From: Desulfuromusa sp.
GTDB lineage: Bacteria > Desulfobacterota > Desulfuromonadia > Desulfuromonadales > Geopsychrobacteraceae
NCBI GenBank assembly: GCA_021647765.1
Contig: JAKIUD010000093.1
Span: 1 to 9,940 of the forward strand
DNA: 9,940 nucleotides
Direction: 5' to 3'
The notes beneath the pieces are model-generated. The model saw only the letters and a list, made by a program, of their open reading frames with translations, had not been told where the DNA came from and made no database searches. Positions 1 through 5,866 of the stretch are shown here, one piece after another; the first letter of the stretch is position 1, and every line of letters starts with the position of its first letter. A program made the translations under genes and the position numbers.

Positions 1-6
1 GTCCAT
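1..6 (-). CDS. Start of an unidentified minus-strand gene, truncated by the window edge
   Basis: Reading the minus strand, an ATG at 6-4 is followed by GAC and then the window ends, so only Met-Asp is visible. Five bases upstream of the ATG is a near-perfect Shine-Dalgarno (AGGAGG on the minus strand, at about 12-17), which is why I call this a real start. The product cannot be known from two codons. It lies downstream of the PAS-LytTR gene in the same orientation, separated by 263 bp that contain repeated motifs, so it is a plausible regulatory target of that protein. That link is inference. Confidence 0.7.
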
Positions 7-269
7 GAACACCTCCTGATAGAATTTGGTGTTCACAGGTTTACGCGGTTGCTATTCAATTGTCAGAGAACTATTGTCTTCGATGTACTGGCACTTTTTT
101 TAGTCCACGATGTTGTGGCACTTACCACTTACTCCCTAGATATTCAAAAGAATACAGAGAGTACAGACAATCAAACCTTGCGGAGTGTTTTGAGTCAATC
201 CTTCAATGGTAATAGGTCGAGAGGGCTGGTGAATGGAAGGATTGAGGGAGTGAATGGAGGGGACAGTTA
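7..269. other. Repeat-rich intergenic region between the PAS-LytTR gene and the left-edge gene
   Basis: No convincing gene lies here; an 83-codon open frame on the plus strand lacks a ribosome site and family features. The region contains a 16-bp direct repeat with 14 of 16 matches (81-96 and 108-123), a 9-bp direct repeat GTGAATGGA (229-237 and 250-258), and an inverted repeat TCAATCCTTC/GAAGGATTGA (195-204 and 236-245). The inverted repeat has no T-run on either strand, so it does not read as an intrinsic terminator. The repeats nearest the left gene are placed where activator sites would be expected. Confidence 0.5.
81..123. repeat. Pair of 16-bp direct repeats, 27-bp period; candidate regulator binding site
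   Basis: CGATGTACTGGCACTT at 81-96 and CGATGTTGTGGCACTT at 108-123 differ at two adjacent bases. They sit about 75-120 bp upstream of the start codon of the left-edge gene. LytTR-domain proteins typically bind direct repeats, and the PAS-LytTR gene is next door, so these are candidates for its binding sites. The 27-bp period is not a whole number of helical turns and is longer than the roughly 21-bp spacing usual for LytTR sites, which weakens the case. Confidence 0.4.
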
Positions 270-977
270 TTACTTCAGACCCATTTTTTTGAAAAAATGA
301 CCAACTTTACTTCGGCTGATAGGTAGTCGGGTATCACTGCCCTGAATCTTAAGCACGTGGGACTGGCGTTCTTTTAATATTTTTTCAATCTTTCCCAGAT
401 TAACAATATAACTGCGATGAATTCTATAGAAGTGTTCCGACGGCAGTCGTTCTTCAAGAAAGCGTAAGGAAAAATCGCAGAAATAGACACCATTGCAGGT
501 GTGAATTCTGGCATAAATATTTTCTGCTTCCACATAAAGAATGTCCGTGGGATTAATCAGGTTGATTTCCCGACCAGACGTGACCGGAATCTTGATGAAA
601 GTTTTTTCCCGATTAGTAATAAAAGGAGTGATGTCGTAAACCAGCATGCAATTCAGGGCGTCATCCGTATTACGATTAAGTAGTGGGATCAGCTTAATGA
701 ACAGATAGCGGTCGCTGTCGTGAACGCTGATCCGCTTAAAGGAGAAGGGGATCGATTGGCTGGAGTCTTTCATTAGTCGCAGCATGGCACGGATCCGATC
801 CTGAATCCGGTTACTGTGCAGAGCCATGATATCACCGGAAAACAGATCTTCTTTATGGACACTGGGGAAAATTAGCATCAGAGCCTGGTTGATATATGAT
901 ACCGTCAGGTCATCATCAAACATGACGATCCCAGGATCCATCTGTTCCAGCAGTCTGAGAAGATTTTCACTATCCAT
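270..977 (-). CDS. PAS-LytTR transcriptional regulator, RcoM-like (possible heme/CO sensor)
   Basis: This 235-residue protein has a PAS sensor domain (about residues 4-120, opening with LEQMDPGIVMFDD) and a LytTR DNA-binding domain (about 127-235, with DILYVEAENIYARI, FYRIHRSYIVNL and LPISRSK). It has no receiver domain or membrane segment, so it is a cytoplasmic one-component regulator. This architecture and the PAS sequence recall RcoM, the CO-responsive heme regulator of Burkholderia. The stretch LFSGDIMALHSNRIQDRIR places His54 where RcoM has its proximal heme ligand His74. The region aligning with the distal ligand Met104 (around residues 78-83) has no Met, so heme or CO binding is not assured. 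The start at 977 has a weak ribosome site (GGAAACGG). It is divergent from the aminotransferase and co-oriented with the left-edge gene, its likely target. Family call is strong; ligand is inference. Confidence 0.85.
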   Translation of the reverse strand: MDSENLLRLLEQMDPGIVMFDDDLTVSYINQALMLIFPSVHKEDLFSGDIMALHSNRIQDRIRAMLRLMKDSSQSIPFSFKRISVHDSDRYLFIKLIPLLNRNTDDALNCMLVYDITPFITNREKTFIKIPVTSGREINLINPTDILYVEAENIYARIHTCNGVYFCDFSLRFLEERLPSEHFYRIHRSYIVNLGKIEKILKERQSHVLKIQGSDTRLPISRSKVGHFFKKMGLK

Positions 978-1020
978 AAACCGTTTCCATTTGTTGAATT
1001 ATTTCAGAATTTAACTCTTT

Positions 1021-1029
1021 TGGTATGAT
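1021..1029 (+). promoter_or_regulatory. Candidate extended -10 promoter element
   Basis: TGGTATGAT matches the extended -10 pattern TGnTATAAT with one difference in the hexamer. No good -35 hexamer lies 16-18 bp upstream, which is tolerated for extended -10 promoters. Initiation would fall near 1036, just at the small palindrome CCTGAACAGG (1033-1042), and would give a leader of about 65 nt before the small membrane ORF and about 240 nt before the aminotransferase. Confidence 0.35.
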
Positions 1030-1101
1030 TTTCCTGAACAGGCAAGCATCTAAAAAAACTGTACCCATCAGATTCATTGTTCTTCTCACGAGGATATGCC
1101 G

Positions 1102-1194
1102 ATGACTTGTGTTGCTTTCTGGTTAACTTTGGTTGTGACGTTACTTTACCTGCTGTTTTCGTTTATTGCAATTGATTCTCCTCTCACAAAATGA
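1102..1194 (+). CDS. Candidate small single-pass membrane protein (30 residues)
   Basis: This short ORF begins at ATG 1102 and encodes MTCVAFWLTLVVTLLYLLFS followed by FIAIDSPLTK. About 22 consecutive hydrophobic residues form one transmembrane helix, followed by a short polar tail. A GAGG motif at 1090-1093 lies 8 bases before this ATG. An in-frame ATG at 1096 is too close to that motif, so I prefer 1102. The size and layout resemble accessory peptides of membrane complexes such as KdpF or CydX, but I recognise no family. It occupies most of the divergent gap between the PAS-LytTR gene and the aminotransferase. Its stop overlaps the ATG of the next tiny ORF. A hydrophobic stretch could also arise by chance in T-rich DNA. 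Confidence 0.4.
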   Translation: MTCVAFWLTLVVTLLYLLFSFIAIDSPLTK

Positions 1195-1262
1195 ACAGTA
1201 AACGGTTGCAATCGGCTAAAACGAGTATTAACCTACAAAAAGTTGATCTGCCTTTAACATGA
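1191..1262 (+). CDS. Very small ORF (23 residues) overlapping the membrane peptide gene
   Basis: ATG 1191-1193 overlaps the TGA of the upstream small ORF (ATGA). The product, MNSKRLQSAKTSINLQKVD plus LPLT, is basic and polar with no recognised motif. It has no ribosome site of its own, so translation would have to be coupled. A five-codon ORF at 1263-1280 follows directly and overlaps the aminotransferase start, again as ATGA. It could equally be ordinary leader DNA. Confidence 0.15.
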   Translation: MNSKRLQSAKTSINLQKVDLPLT

Positions 1263-1276
1263 ATGAGAAATGAAAC

Positions 1277-2428
1277 ATGAAGATAATAATTTCTAAACGT
1301 GCCAAGCTGGTTGAGCCTTTCTTGGCAATGGAGTTAATGGAGAGAGCCAAGCAGTTGGAAGCTGAAGGTCGGGATATTATCTATCTCTGTCTGGGAGAGC
1401 CCGATTTTAATACCCCTCCAGCTATTCTTGCGGCAACTGGTCAAGCTTTGGCCGAAGGGGCAACTTCCTATACCCATTCTCTGGGATTGCTGGAACTACG
1501 TCAGGAAATCTGTCGCCATTACCTTAACTCTTATGGTGTTGAAATTGTTCCGGAGCAGATTATTGTTTCTTCCGGTACCAGTCCGTTAATGCTGCTCCTT
1601 TTTTCCACGATTCTGGATGAAGGTGATGAACTGATTCTGACCGACCCTGGCTATGCGTGTTACCCTGGGTTTGTTAAGTTCTCCGGGGGTAAACCGGTTT
1701 TGTTGAAGGCCGATGCAGGGAACGGCTTTCAACCTCAACCTGATCAGGTTGAAGCATTAATAACCCCGAGAACACGTGGTTTATTGATCAACTCTCCCTC
1801 TAATCCTGCCGGATCTGTTCTGTCTAGTCAGGATATGCAGGCTTTGGCTGAACTACCAATCCCAATTATTTCTGATGAAATATATCATGGGTTAACTTAT
1901 CAGGGTGATGAGCGCTGTATTCTTGAGTTCACTCGGGATGCCTTTGTTTTGGGGGGATTTTCAAAGGCGTATGCCATGACCGGTTGGCGTTTGGGATATC
2001 TGATTTCACCGCATTCTTGTATGCGAACTCTGCAAAACCTCCATCAGAATTTTTTGATTTGCGCTAACCATTTTGTCCAGCGTGGTGGTATTGCCGCTTT
2101 GCAGCAATGTCAGGATGATGTTGCAGATATGCGAACCATTTATGATAAACGCCGAAAAGAATTAGTTGCCCGCCTGCGTCATCTTGGTTTTGGGATCCAT
2201 TTTGAGCCAAAAGGGGCATTTTACGTCCTTGCTGATGCACGGCATATTGATACCAACTCACAGAGACTGGCTCTCGATATCCTTGAAAAAACCGGGGTGG
2301 CGGTCACTCCTGGTATTGACTTTGGACAAGGAGCAGAGGGTTTTTTACGTTTTTCCTATACTCGCCCGTTCGAAGAAATTGTTACCGCGCTGGAACGGAT
2401 TGAAAGTTATTTGCGGCAGCGGGGATAG
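1277..2428 (+). CDS. PLP-dependent class I/II aminotransferase
   Basis: The 383-residue product is a full-length fold-type I aminotransferase, acting in the cytoplasm to move an amino group between an amino acid and a 2-oxo acid. It opens with the subfamily signature ISKRAKLVEPFLAMELMERA and IIYLCLGEPDFNTP. Visible cofactor residues are the SSGTSPL loop, the Tyr in DPGYACYPG, Asn in NSPSNPAG, Asp and Tyr in ISDEIYHG, the Schiff-base lysine K230 in GGFSKAYAMTGWRLGY, and the substrate-carboxylate Arg in FLRFSYTRP. ATG 1277 is chosen because upstream ATGs (1263, 1270) stop within a few codons; the ribosome site is weak. The subfamily often uses aspartate, aromatic or branched substrates, and I cannot choose among them. 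aroF lies 2.3 kb downstream beyond the restriction-modification genes, so an aromatic amino acid role is possible. Confidence 0.92.
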   Translation: MKIIISKRAKLVEPFLAMELMERAKQLEAEGRDIIYLCLGEPDFNTPPAILAATGQALAEGATSYTHSLGLLELRQEICRHYLNSYGVEIVPEQIIVSSGTSPLMLLLFSTILDEGDELILTDPGYACYPGFVKFSGGKPVLLKADAGNGFQPQPDQVEALITPRTRGLLINSPSNPAGSVLSSQDMQALAELPIPIISDEIYHGLTYQGDERCILEFTRDAFVLGGFSKAYAMTGWRLGYLISPHSCMRTLQNLHQNFLICANHFVQRGGIAALQQCQDDVADMRTIYDKRRKELVARLRHLGFGIHFEPKGAFYVLADARHIDTNSQRLALDILEKTGVAVTPGIDFGQGAEGFLRFSYTRPFEEIVTALERIESYLRQRG

Positions 2429-2440
2429 TAGCGAATAGCG

Positions 2441-2584
2441 CTAGTTTAAGGAAATTTCCAGCAAAAACGGGACTGTCCCCGCATGGGGGCTGTCCCAGGC
2501 TTTTGCGGTGCGAACCACCGCAGTTCTTTGTGGCTCGTAAACTCCGGGACAGCCCCAAGTTTGCTGTAATACTGGTTAAACTAG
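2441..2584. repeat. Imperfect palindromic repeat element of about 145 bp (REP/MITE-like)
   Basis: The ends are exact inverted repeats CTAGTTTAA (2441-2449) and TTAAACTAG (2576-2584). Inside them are CAGCAAA (2459-2465) and TTTGCTG (2560-2566). Further in, GGGACTGTCCC (2469-2479) pairs with GGGACAGCCCC (2546-2556) at 10 of 11 positions. A second copy, GGGGCTGTCCC (2486-2496), is an exact complement of that same right arm. At the centre is a hairpin TGCGGTG-CGAAC-CACCGCA (2504-2522). There is no ORF. The GGGAC(A/T)GTCCC core resembles extragenic palindromes that are multi-copy in Desulfuromonas/Geobacter-type genomes and often linked to RAYT-type transposases; that link is from memory. As RNA it would fold strongly and may end or insulate aminotransferase transcription. 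Confidence 0.75.
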
Positions 2585-2589
2585 CTAAT
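2561..2589 (+). promoter_or_regulatory. Weak candidate promoter for the restriction-modification operon
   Basis: TTGCTG (2561-2566) and GCTAAT (2584-2589) are spaced by 17 bp and resemble -35 and -10 hexamers at 3 and 4 of 6 positions. Initiation would fall near 2596, about 22 nt before the endonuclease start. The alternative GATAAT at 2596-2601 is a better hexamer but would put initiation on top of the Shine-Dalgarno. The assignment is tentative. Confidence 0.25.
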
Positions 2590-2592
2590 TTA
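2577..2592. promoter_or_regulatory. Near-palindromic candidate operator before the endonuclease gene
   Basis: TAAACTAGCTAATTTA is a 16-bp palindrome with 7 of 8 base pairs complementary (C2581 opposite A2588 is the exception), centred on TAGCTA. It overlaps the candidate -10 and lies 26 bp before the endonuclease ATG. The methyltransferase of this operon carries a helix-turn-helix domain, so this is the natural candidate site for self-regulation. It also overlaps the right end of the palindromic repeat, so it may simply be the end of that element. Confidence 0.35.
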
Positions 2593-2618
2593 TTTGATAA
2601 TTGTTTTGGAGGAAGTGT

Positions 2619-3365
2619 ATGGGGACGTATGGACTCAGTTTTATCTCTGACAAAGATCTGTTCAGGCATGTAGAGGAAACTGTTGCCAAGTATCGTTTTT
2701 GTATCAATCTGAATGAATTTAATAAAAATCTTGTTGATCCGATAAAGCTAACCTTTGACTCCAAAATCTACGGGAAAAGTATCGAGGAGATTGTCGAAAC
2801 TGAATCGATTCGACAGATTGACAAGTCGAATACAAACCACATTGGTTATTTTCATCAAAACATTTTTCGTTATTTCGGGGGTGGCTGGGAAGTTCCAGAG
2901 AAAGGATACGATATAGTCAATGTTGAGCGTAAAATATTTGTGGAGATGAAAAATAAACACAACACAATGAATTCATCTTCAGCTCAAAAAAACTATATGA
3001 AGATGCAGGATAAAATTCTCAGAGATGATGCAGCGGTTTGTTACCTTGTTGAGGTTATAGCAAAAAAAAGCCAGAATGTTGCATGGCAAATCAGTCTGAA
3101 TGGTGAAACCCTTTCGCATAAACATATCCGCCGTATTTCCATTGATAAATTTTACGAACTTGTAACGGGAATTTCTACGGCATTCCGAGATCTTTGCCAG
3201 GTAATCCCGAAGGTTGTTGATGATGTTATTGCTGTGAATGGTATGGGGAAAATTGAAAATAGTGTTTTTATCGAATTACAAGGCATCTCTCCCAATCTTT
3301 TAAAAAGCCTCTATCTCCTCTCTTTTGAAAAATATGAAGGTTTCTCTGCGTTGGAAATTAAATGA
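2619..3365 (+). CDS. Type II restriction endonuclease, Eco47II family (predicted GGNCC)
   Basis: The 248-residue product matches my knowledge of the Eco47II/Sau96I-like family, which cuts GGNCC. Family-like stretches are the N-terminal MGTYGLSFISDKDLF and the block IRQIDKSNTNHIGYFHQNIF. A PD-(D/E)XK nuclease core is visible with Asp98 in GYDIVN, then Glu109 and Lys111 in FVEMKNKHNTMN. ATG 2619 is preferred because GGAGG (2608-2612) stands 6 bases upstream and the family begins MGTY; an in-frame TTG at 2601 lies upstream of that site. The stop overlaps the methyltransferase ATG by 4 bp. The gene reads AT-rich: 2701-2760 has 17 G+C in 60, against 34 in 60 at 5581-5640 in aroF, which fits horizontal acquisition. 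GGNCC specificity is inferred from the family. Confidence 0.9.
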   Translation: MGTYGLSFISDKDLFRHVEETVAKYRFCINLNEFNKNLVDPIKLTFDSKIYGKSIEEIVETESIRQIDKSNTNHIGYFHQNIFRYFGGGWEVPEKGYDIVNVERKIFVEMKNKHNTMNSSSAQKNYMKMQDKILRDDAAVCYLVEVIAKKSQNVAWQISLNGETLSHKHIRRISIDKFYELVTGISTAFRDLCQVIPKVVDDVIAVNGMGKIENSVFIELQGISPNLLKSLYLLSFEKYEGFSALEIK

Positions 3366-4696
3366 GTCGATATTTTACTATTACCGAAGTTGCAAATACT
3401 CTTGGTGTCTCAAAGGCGCTAGTTGAGGGGTGGAGAAAAAGTGGCAAGCTGATCCCTGAAGAGATTGGTGGTGTGGAGAGGTACAGTGAAAAACAGTTAC
3501 TTCCATTTGATGCCTACCGCCAACTGGCAGAAACACAATGGGATAAAGAGCAGAATATTCGACCGTTGCGACTATTTCGTTCAATTGAACTTTTCGCCGG
3601 AGCCGGTGGCTTGGCTCTTGGTTTGGAAAATGCGGGTTTTGAAGTTGCTCTTCTTAATGAGCTTGACACATATGCTGGAGCGACACTCAAGAAAAATCGT
3701 CCCGATTGGAATGTTGCTATTGGCGATATTGCAGAGATAGATTTTACTCGTTATCGGGATAAAATTGATCTCCTATCCGGGGGGTTTCCTTGTCAGGCAT
3801 TTTCATATGCGGGCAATAAGCTTGGATTTGGTGATATCAGGGGAACGCTTTTTTTTGAGTTGGCGCGAGCAGTTGCAGAAATTCAGCCCAGAGTTTTTCT
3901 CGGTGAAAATGTTCGAGGATTACTGAATCACGATAACGGAAGGACGATTGAAACAATTAAACATAAAATTGAAGAAATTGGTTACACTCTAGTTGCTCCA
4001 CGGGTGCTCAAGGCCATCTACTACAAAGTACCACAAAAACGGGAACGACTTTTTCTGGTCGGGATCAGAAATGACCTTGTTGAAGATATCAACTTTCATT
4101 GGCCATCGCCATATAAACGTGTTGTTACCCTGAAAGATGCACTGAAAAAGGGTGAGCTTTTTGCGACAGATGTTCCCGCGTCTGCAGGTCAGGTGTATCC
4201 TGCTCGAAAAAAAGAAATTCTTTCCCTTGTTCCACCGGGTGGTTACTGGCGTGACTTGCCCGATGATGTACAAAGGGAATATATGCTGAAAAGCTACTTT
4301 CTTGGGGGTGGAAAAACCGGAATGGCAAGACGGCTCTCCTGGGACGAACCGAGCTTGACGCTTACGTGTGCCCCGGCTCAGAAGCAGACAGAACGGTGTC
4401 ATCCCGAAGAGACACGGCCACTTACTGTGCGAGAATATGCGCGGATTCAAACATTTCCTGATGACTGGGAATTTACTGGCTCGGTCAGTAGTCAGTATAA
4501 GCAGATTGGCAATGCTGTTCCAGTCAACTTGGCAACTGCTGTGGGGAGAAGCCTGATTGCTCTGCTGAATGAGATTGAGCGAAAGGTTCCTTCTGAAAAA
4601 ACAGAGGAAATTCCAGAGTTGAACATGAATTCTGAACCGGCTGCTTTCGTTTGGGAAAAAGGAAGAAAATATCAATTAGCCCGAGCAACTGAATAA
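3362..4696 (+). CDS. C5-cytosine DNA methyltransferase with N-terminal helix-turn-helix (GGNCC-type modification enzyme)
   Basis: The 444-residue enzyme transfers a methyl group from S-adenosylmethionine to cytosine C5 and protects the host from the adjacent endonuclease. Visible motifs are I (FAGAGGLALGLENAGFE, from residue 78), IV with catalytic Cys144 (GGFPCQAFSYAG), VI (ENVRGLL, Glu182), VIII (QKRERLFLVGI, 225-235) and X (QIGNAVPVNLA, from 381). The target-recognition region lies at about 240-355, then REYARIQTFPDDW. Residues 5-49 form a MerR-type helix-turn-helix (FTITEVANTLGVSKALVEGW then RKSGKLIPE), absent from minimal C5 methyltransferases. By analogy with M.SsoII and M.EcoRII, whose N-terminal helix-turn-helix represses transcription, it may regulate this operon. 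Translation is coupled to the endonuclease through ATGA (3362-3365). A run of eight T lies at 3849-3856 near motif IV. Confidence 0.95.
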   Translation: MSRYFTITEVANTLGVSKALVEGWRKSGKLIPEEIGGVERYSEKQLLPFDAYRQLAETQWDKEQNIRPLRLFRSIELFAGAGGLALGLENAGFEVALLNELDTYAGATLKKNRPDWNVAIGDIAEIDFTRYRDKIDLLSGGFPCQAFSYAGNKLGFGDIRGTLFFELARAVAEIQPRVFLGENVRGLLNHDNGRTIETIKHKIEEIGYTLVAPRVLKAIYYKVPQKRERLFLVGIRNDLVEDINFHWPSPYKRVVTLKDALKKGELFATDVPASAGQVYPARKKEILSLVPPGGYWRDLPDDVQREYMLKSYFLGGGKTGMARRLSWDEPSLTLTCAPAQKQTERCHPEETRPLTVREYARIQTFPDDWEFTGSVSSQYKQIGNAVPVNLATAVGRSLIALLNEIERKVPSEKTEEIPELNMNSEPAAFVWEKGRKYQLARATE

Positions 4697-4738
4697 TAGA
4701 AAGGCTTTGTTAGCCTATAGGATATTTAAGGAGTTTTT

Positions 4739-5755
4739 ATGCTTATTGTCATGCACCATCATGCCACCAAAGAACAGGTTGACGATATTATTGCTGCAGT
4801 TGAGGCGATGGGGCTGACGGCTGAGCCTATTCCCGGAAGTTTAAGAACTGCTATTGGCGTCCTTGGCAATCAGGGCTATGTCGATGATTCAACGATTCGT
4901 ACCCTGCCAGGTGTGCGTGAAACCATCCATGTCAGCAAGCCTTACAAAATGGCATCACGTGATTTTCATCCGGTTCCTTCGGTGATTGATGTTTCAGGGG
5001 TCAAGTTTGGTGATGGTCAAAAGCCAGTGATTATTGCCGGACCTTGCTCTATTGAAGCTGAAGAGCAGATGATGTCTGCCGCTGAGCAAGTCAAAGCTGG
5101 TGGTGGTCAAATGTTGCGTGGTGGAGCTTTTAAACCACGAACGGGACCCCATTCTTTCCAGGGGCTTGGTATCGAAGGTTTGAAGTATCTGCAACAGGCG
5201 GGCAAAGAACATAATTTGCCAACGGTGACCGAAGTGATGCGGATAGAGCAGTTGGATACCGTCTGTCAATATGCAGATATGTTACAGATCGGAGCCCGCA
5301 ACATGCAAAACTTTGATCTACTCAAAGAGGTTGGCAAAACCAGGCATCCAGTTTTACTCAAACGCGGTATGAGTGCAACGATTGAAGAATTTCTGGCCGC
5401 AGCAGAGTACATTCTGGCCGAGGGGAATCACGCTATTGTCCTCTGCGAGCGGGGAATTCGTACCTTTGAAAATGCAACTCGAAATACGTTGGATCTGTCT
5501 GTTGTACCGTTGATTCGGGAGATGAGTCACCTGCCAATCATTGTTGACCCCAGCCATGCGACCGGCAAGCGGATGCTGGTGCCAGTGATGACTAAAGCGG
5601 CTCTGGTCGCCGGAGCTCACGGAGTTATGATGGAGGTTCATCCTAATCCGGCTCTGGCTCTTTGTGATGGTGCACAGAGTTTATCTGGAGAGTCTTTTGC
5701 TGAGTTGATGAAGGAAATAAATCATTTGCTGGAATTTCTTGGATATCAAGAATGA
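4739..5755 (+). CDS. aroF: 3-deoxy-7-phosphoheptulonate (DAHP) synthase, class I-beta
   Basis: The enzyme condenses phosphoenolpyruvate and erythrose 4-phosphate to DAHP, the first step of the shikimate pathway to aromatic amino acids. The 338 residues contain an N-terminal ferredoxin-like regulatory domain (about 1-70, MLIVMHHHATKEQVDDI) and a TIM barrel. Barrel motifs are IIAGPCSIE with metal-ligand Cys103, RGGAFKPRTGPHSFQGLG (Arg127-), KRGMSATIEEF (Lys208-), LCERGIRTFE and DPSHATGKR (Asp270, His273). The N-terminal domain is the one that confers tyrosine or phenylalanine feedback inhibition in the Thermotoga-type enzyme, so similar control is likely. ATG 4739 has AAGGAG (4728-4733) 5 bases upstream. 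It begins only 42 bp after the methyltransferase, with no evident terminator between, so some readthrough from the R-M operon is possible. Its own end is marked by a clear terminator. Confidence 0.96.
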   Translation: MLIVMHHHATKEQVDDIIAAVEAMGLTAEPIPGSLRTAIGVLGNQGYVDDSTIRTLPGVRETIHVSKPYKMASRDFHPVPSVIDVSGVKFGDGQKPVIIAGPCSIEAEEQMMSAAEQVKAGGGQMLRGGAFKPRTGPHSFQGLGIEGLKYLQQAGKEHNLPTVTEVMRIEQLDTVCQYADMLQIGARNMQNFDLLKEVGKTRHPVLLKRGMSATIEEFLAAAEYILAEGNHAIVLCERGIRTFENATRNTLDLSVVPLIREMSHLPIIVDPSHATGKRMLVPVMTKAALVAGAHGVMMEVHPNPALALCDGAQSLSGESFAELMKEINHLLEFLGYQE

Positions 5756-5798
5756 GTCGATGTTGAGTGTCTCTCCTGACAATAGTGGTCGTAGCTTG

Positions 5799-5835
5799 AA
5801 TCCCTTTACTATTGACGGTAGTGAGGGGATTTTTT
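5799..5835 (+). terminator. Rho-independent terminator after aroF
   Basis: The arm AATCCCTTTACTA (5799-5811) pairs with TAGTGAGGGGATT (5819-5831) over 13 bp with two G-U pairs. The loop is 7 nt and a run of T follows at 5830-5835. It lies 44 bp beyond the aroF stop and separates aroF from priA. Confidence 0.9.
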
Positions 5836-5866
5836 GTAAAGAAAACCCATCGAACGAGAGAATATT

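Noticed and set aside
89..123. TGGCAC motifs as sigma-54 promoter -24 elements
   Set aside because: Neither copy has a TTGC element at the right distance, and they point away from any plus-strand gene start nearby.
49..300. Plus-strand 83-codon open frame left of the regulator gene
   Set aside because: It has no ribosome site and no recognisable family, and its end overlaps the regulator's C-terminus antisense; the region is better explained as intergenic repeats.
1033..1042. CCTGAACAGG palindrome as a LexA-type SOS box
   Set aside because: It is a short palindrome that does not match a SOS box I can support, and the neighbouring genes are not SOS genes.
2469..2556. Repeated GGGACWGTCCC cores as a CRISPR array
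   Set aside because: The copies are inverted, irregularly spaced, and too few; there are no spacers of equal length and no cas genes.
2596..2601. GATAAT as the -10 of the endonuclease promoter
   Set aside because: It is a good hexamer, but transcription would begin at the Shine-Dalgarno itself and no -35 fits; the site 12 bp upstream is more consistent.
3989..4675. 228-codon minus-strand open frame inside the methyltransferase gene
   Set aside because: It lies entirely antisense to a gene with all C5-methyltransferase motifs and its translation shows no domain; it is a shadow frame.
4702..4716. AGGCT/AGCCT hairpin between the methyltransferase and aroF as a terminator
   Set aside because: It is only a 5-bp stem with no T-run after it.
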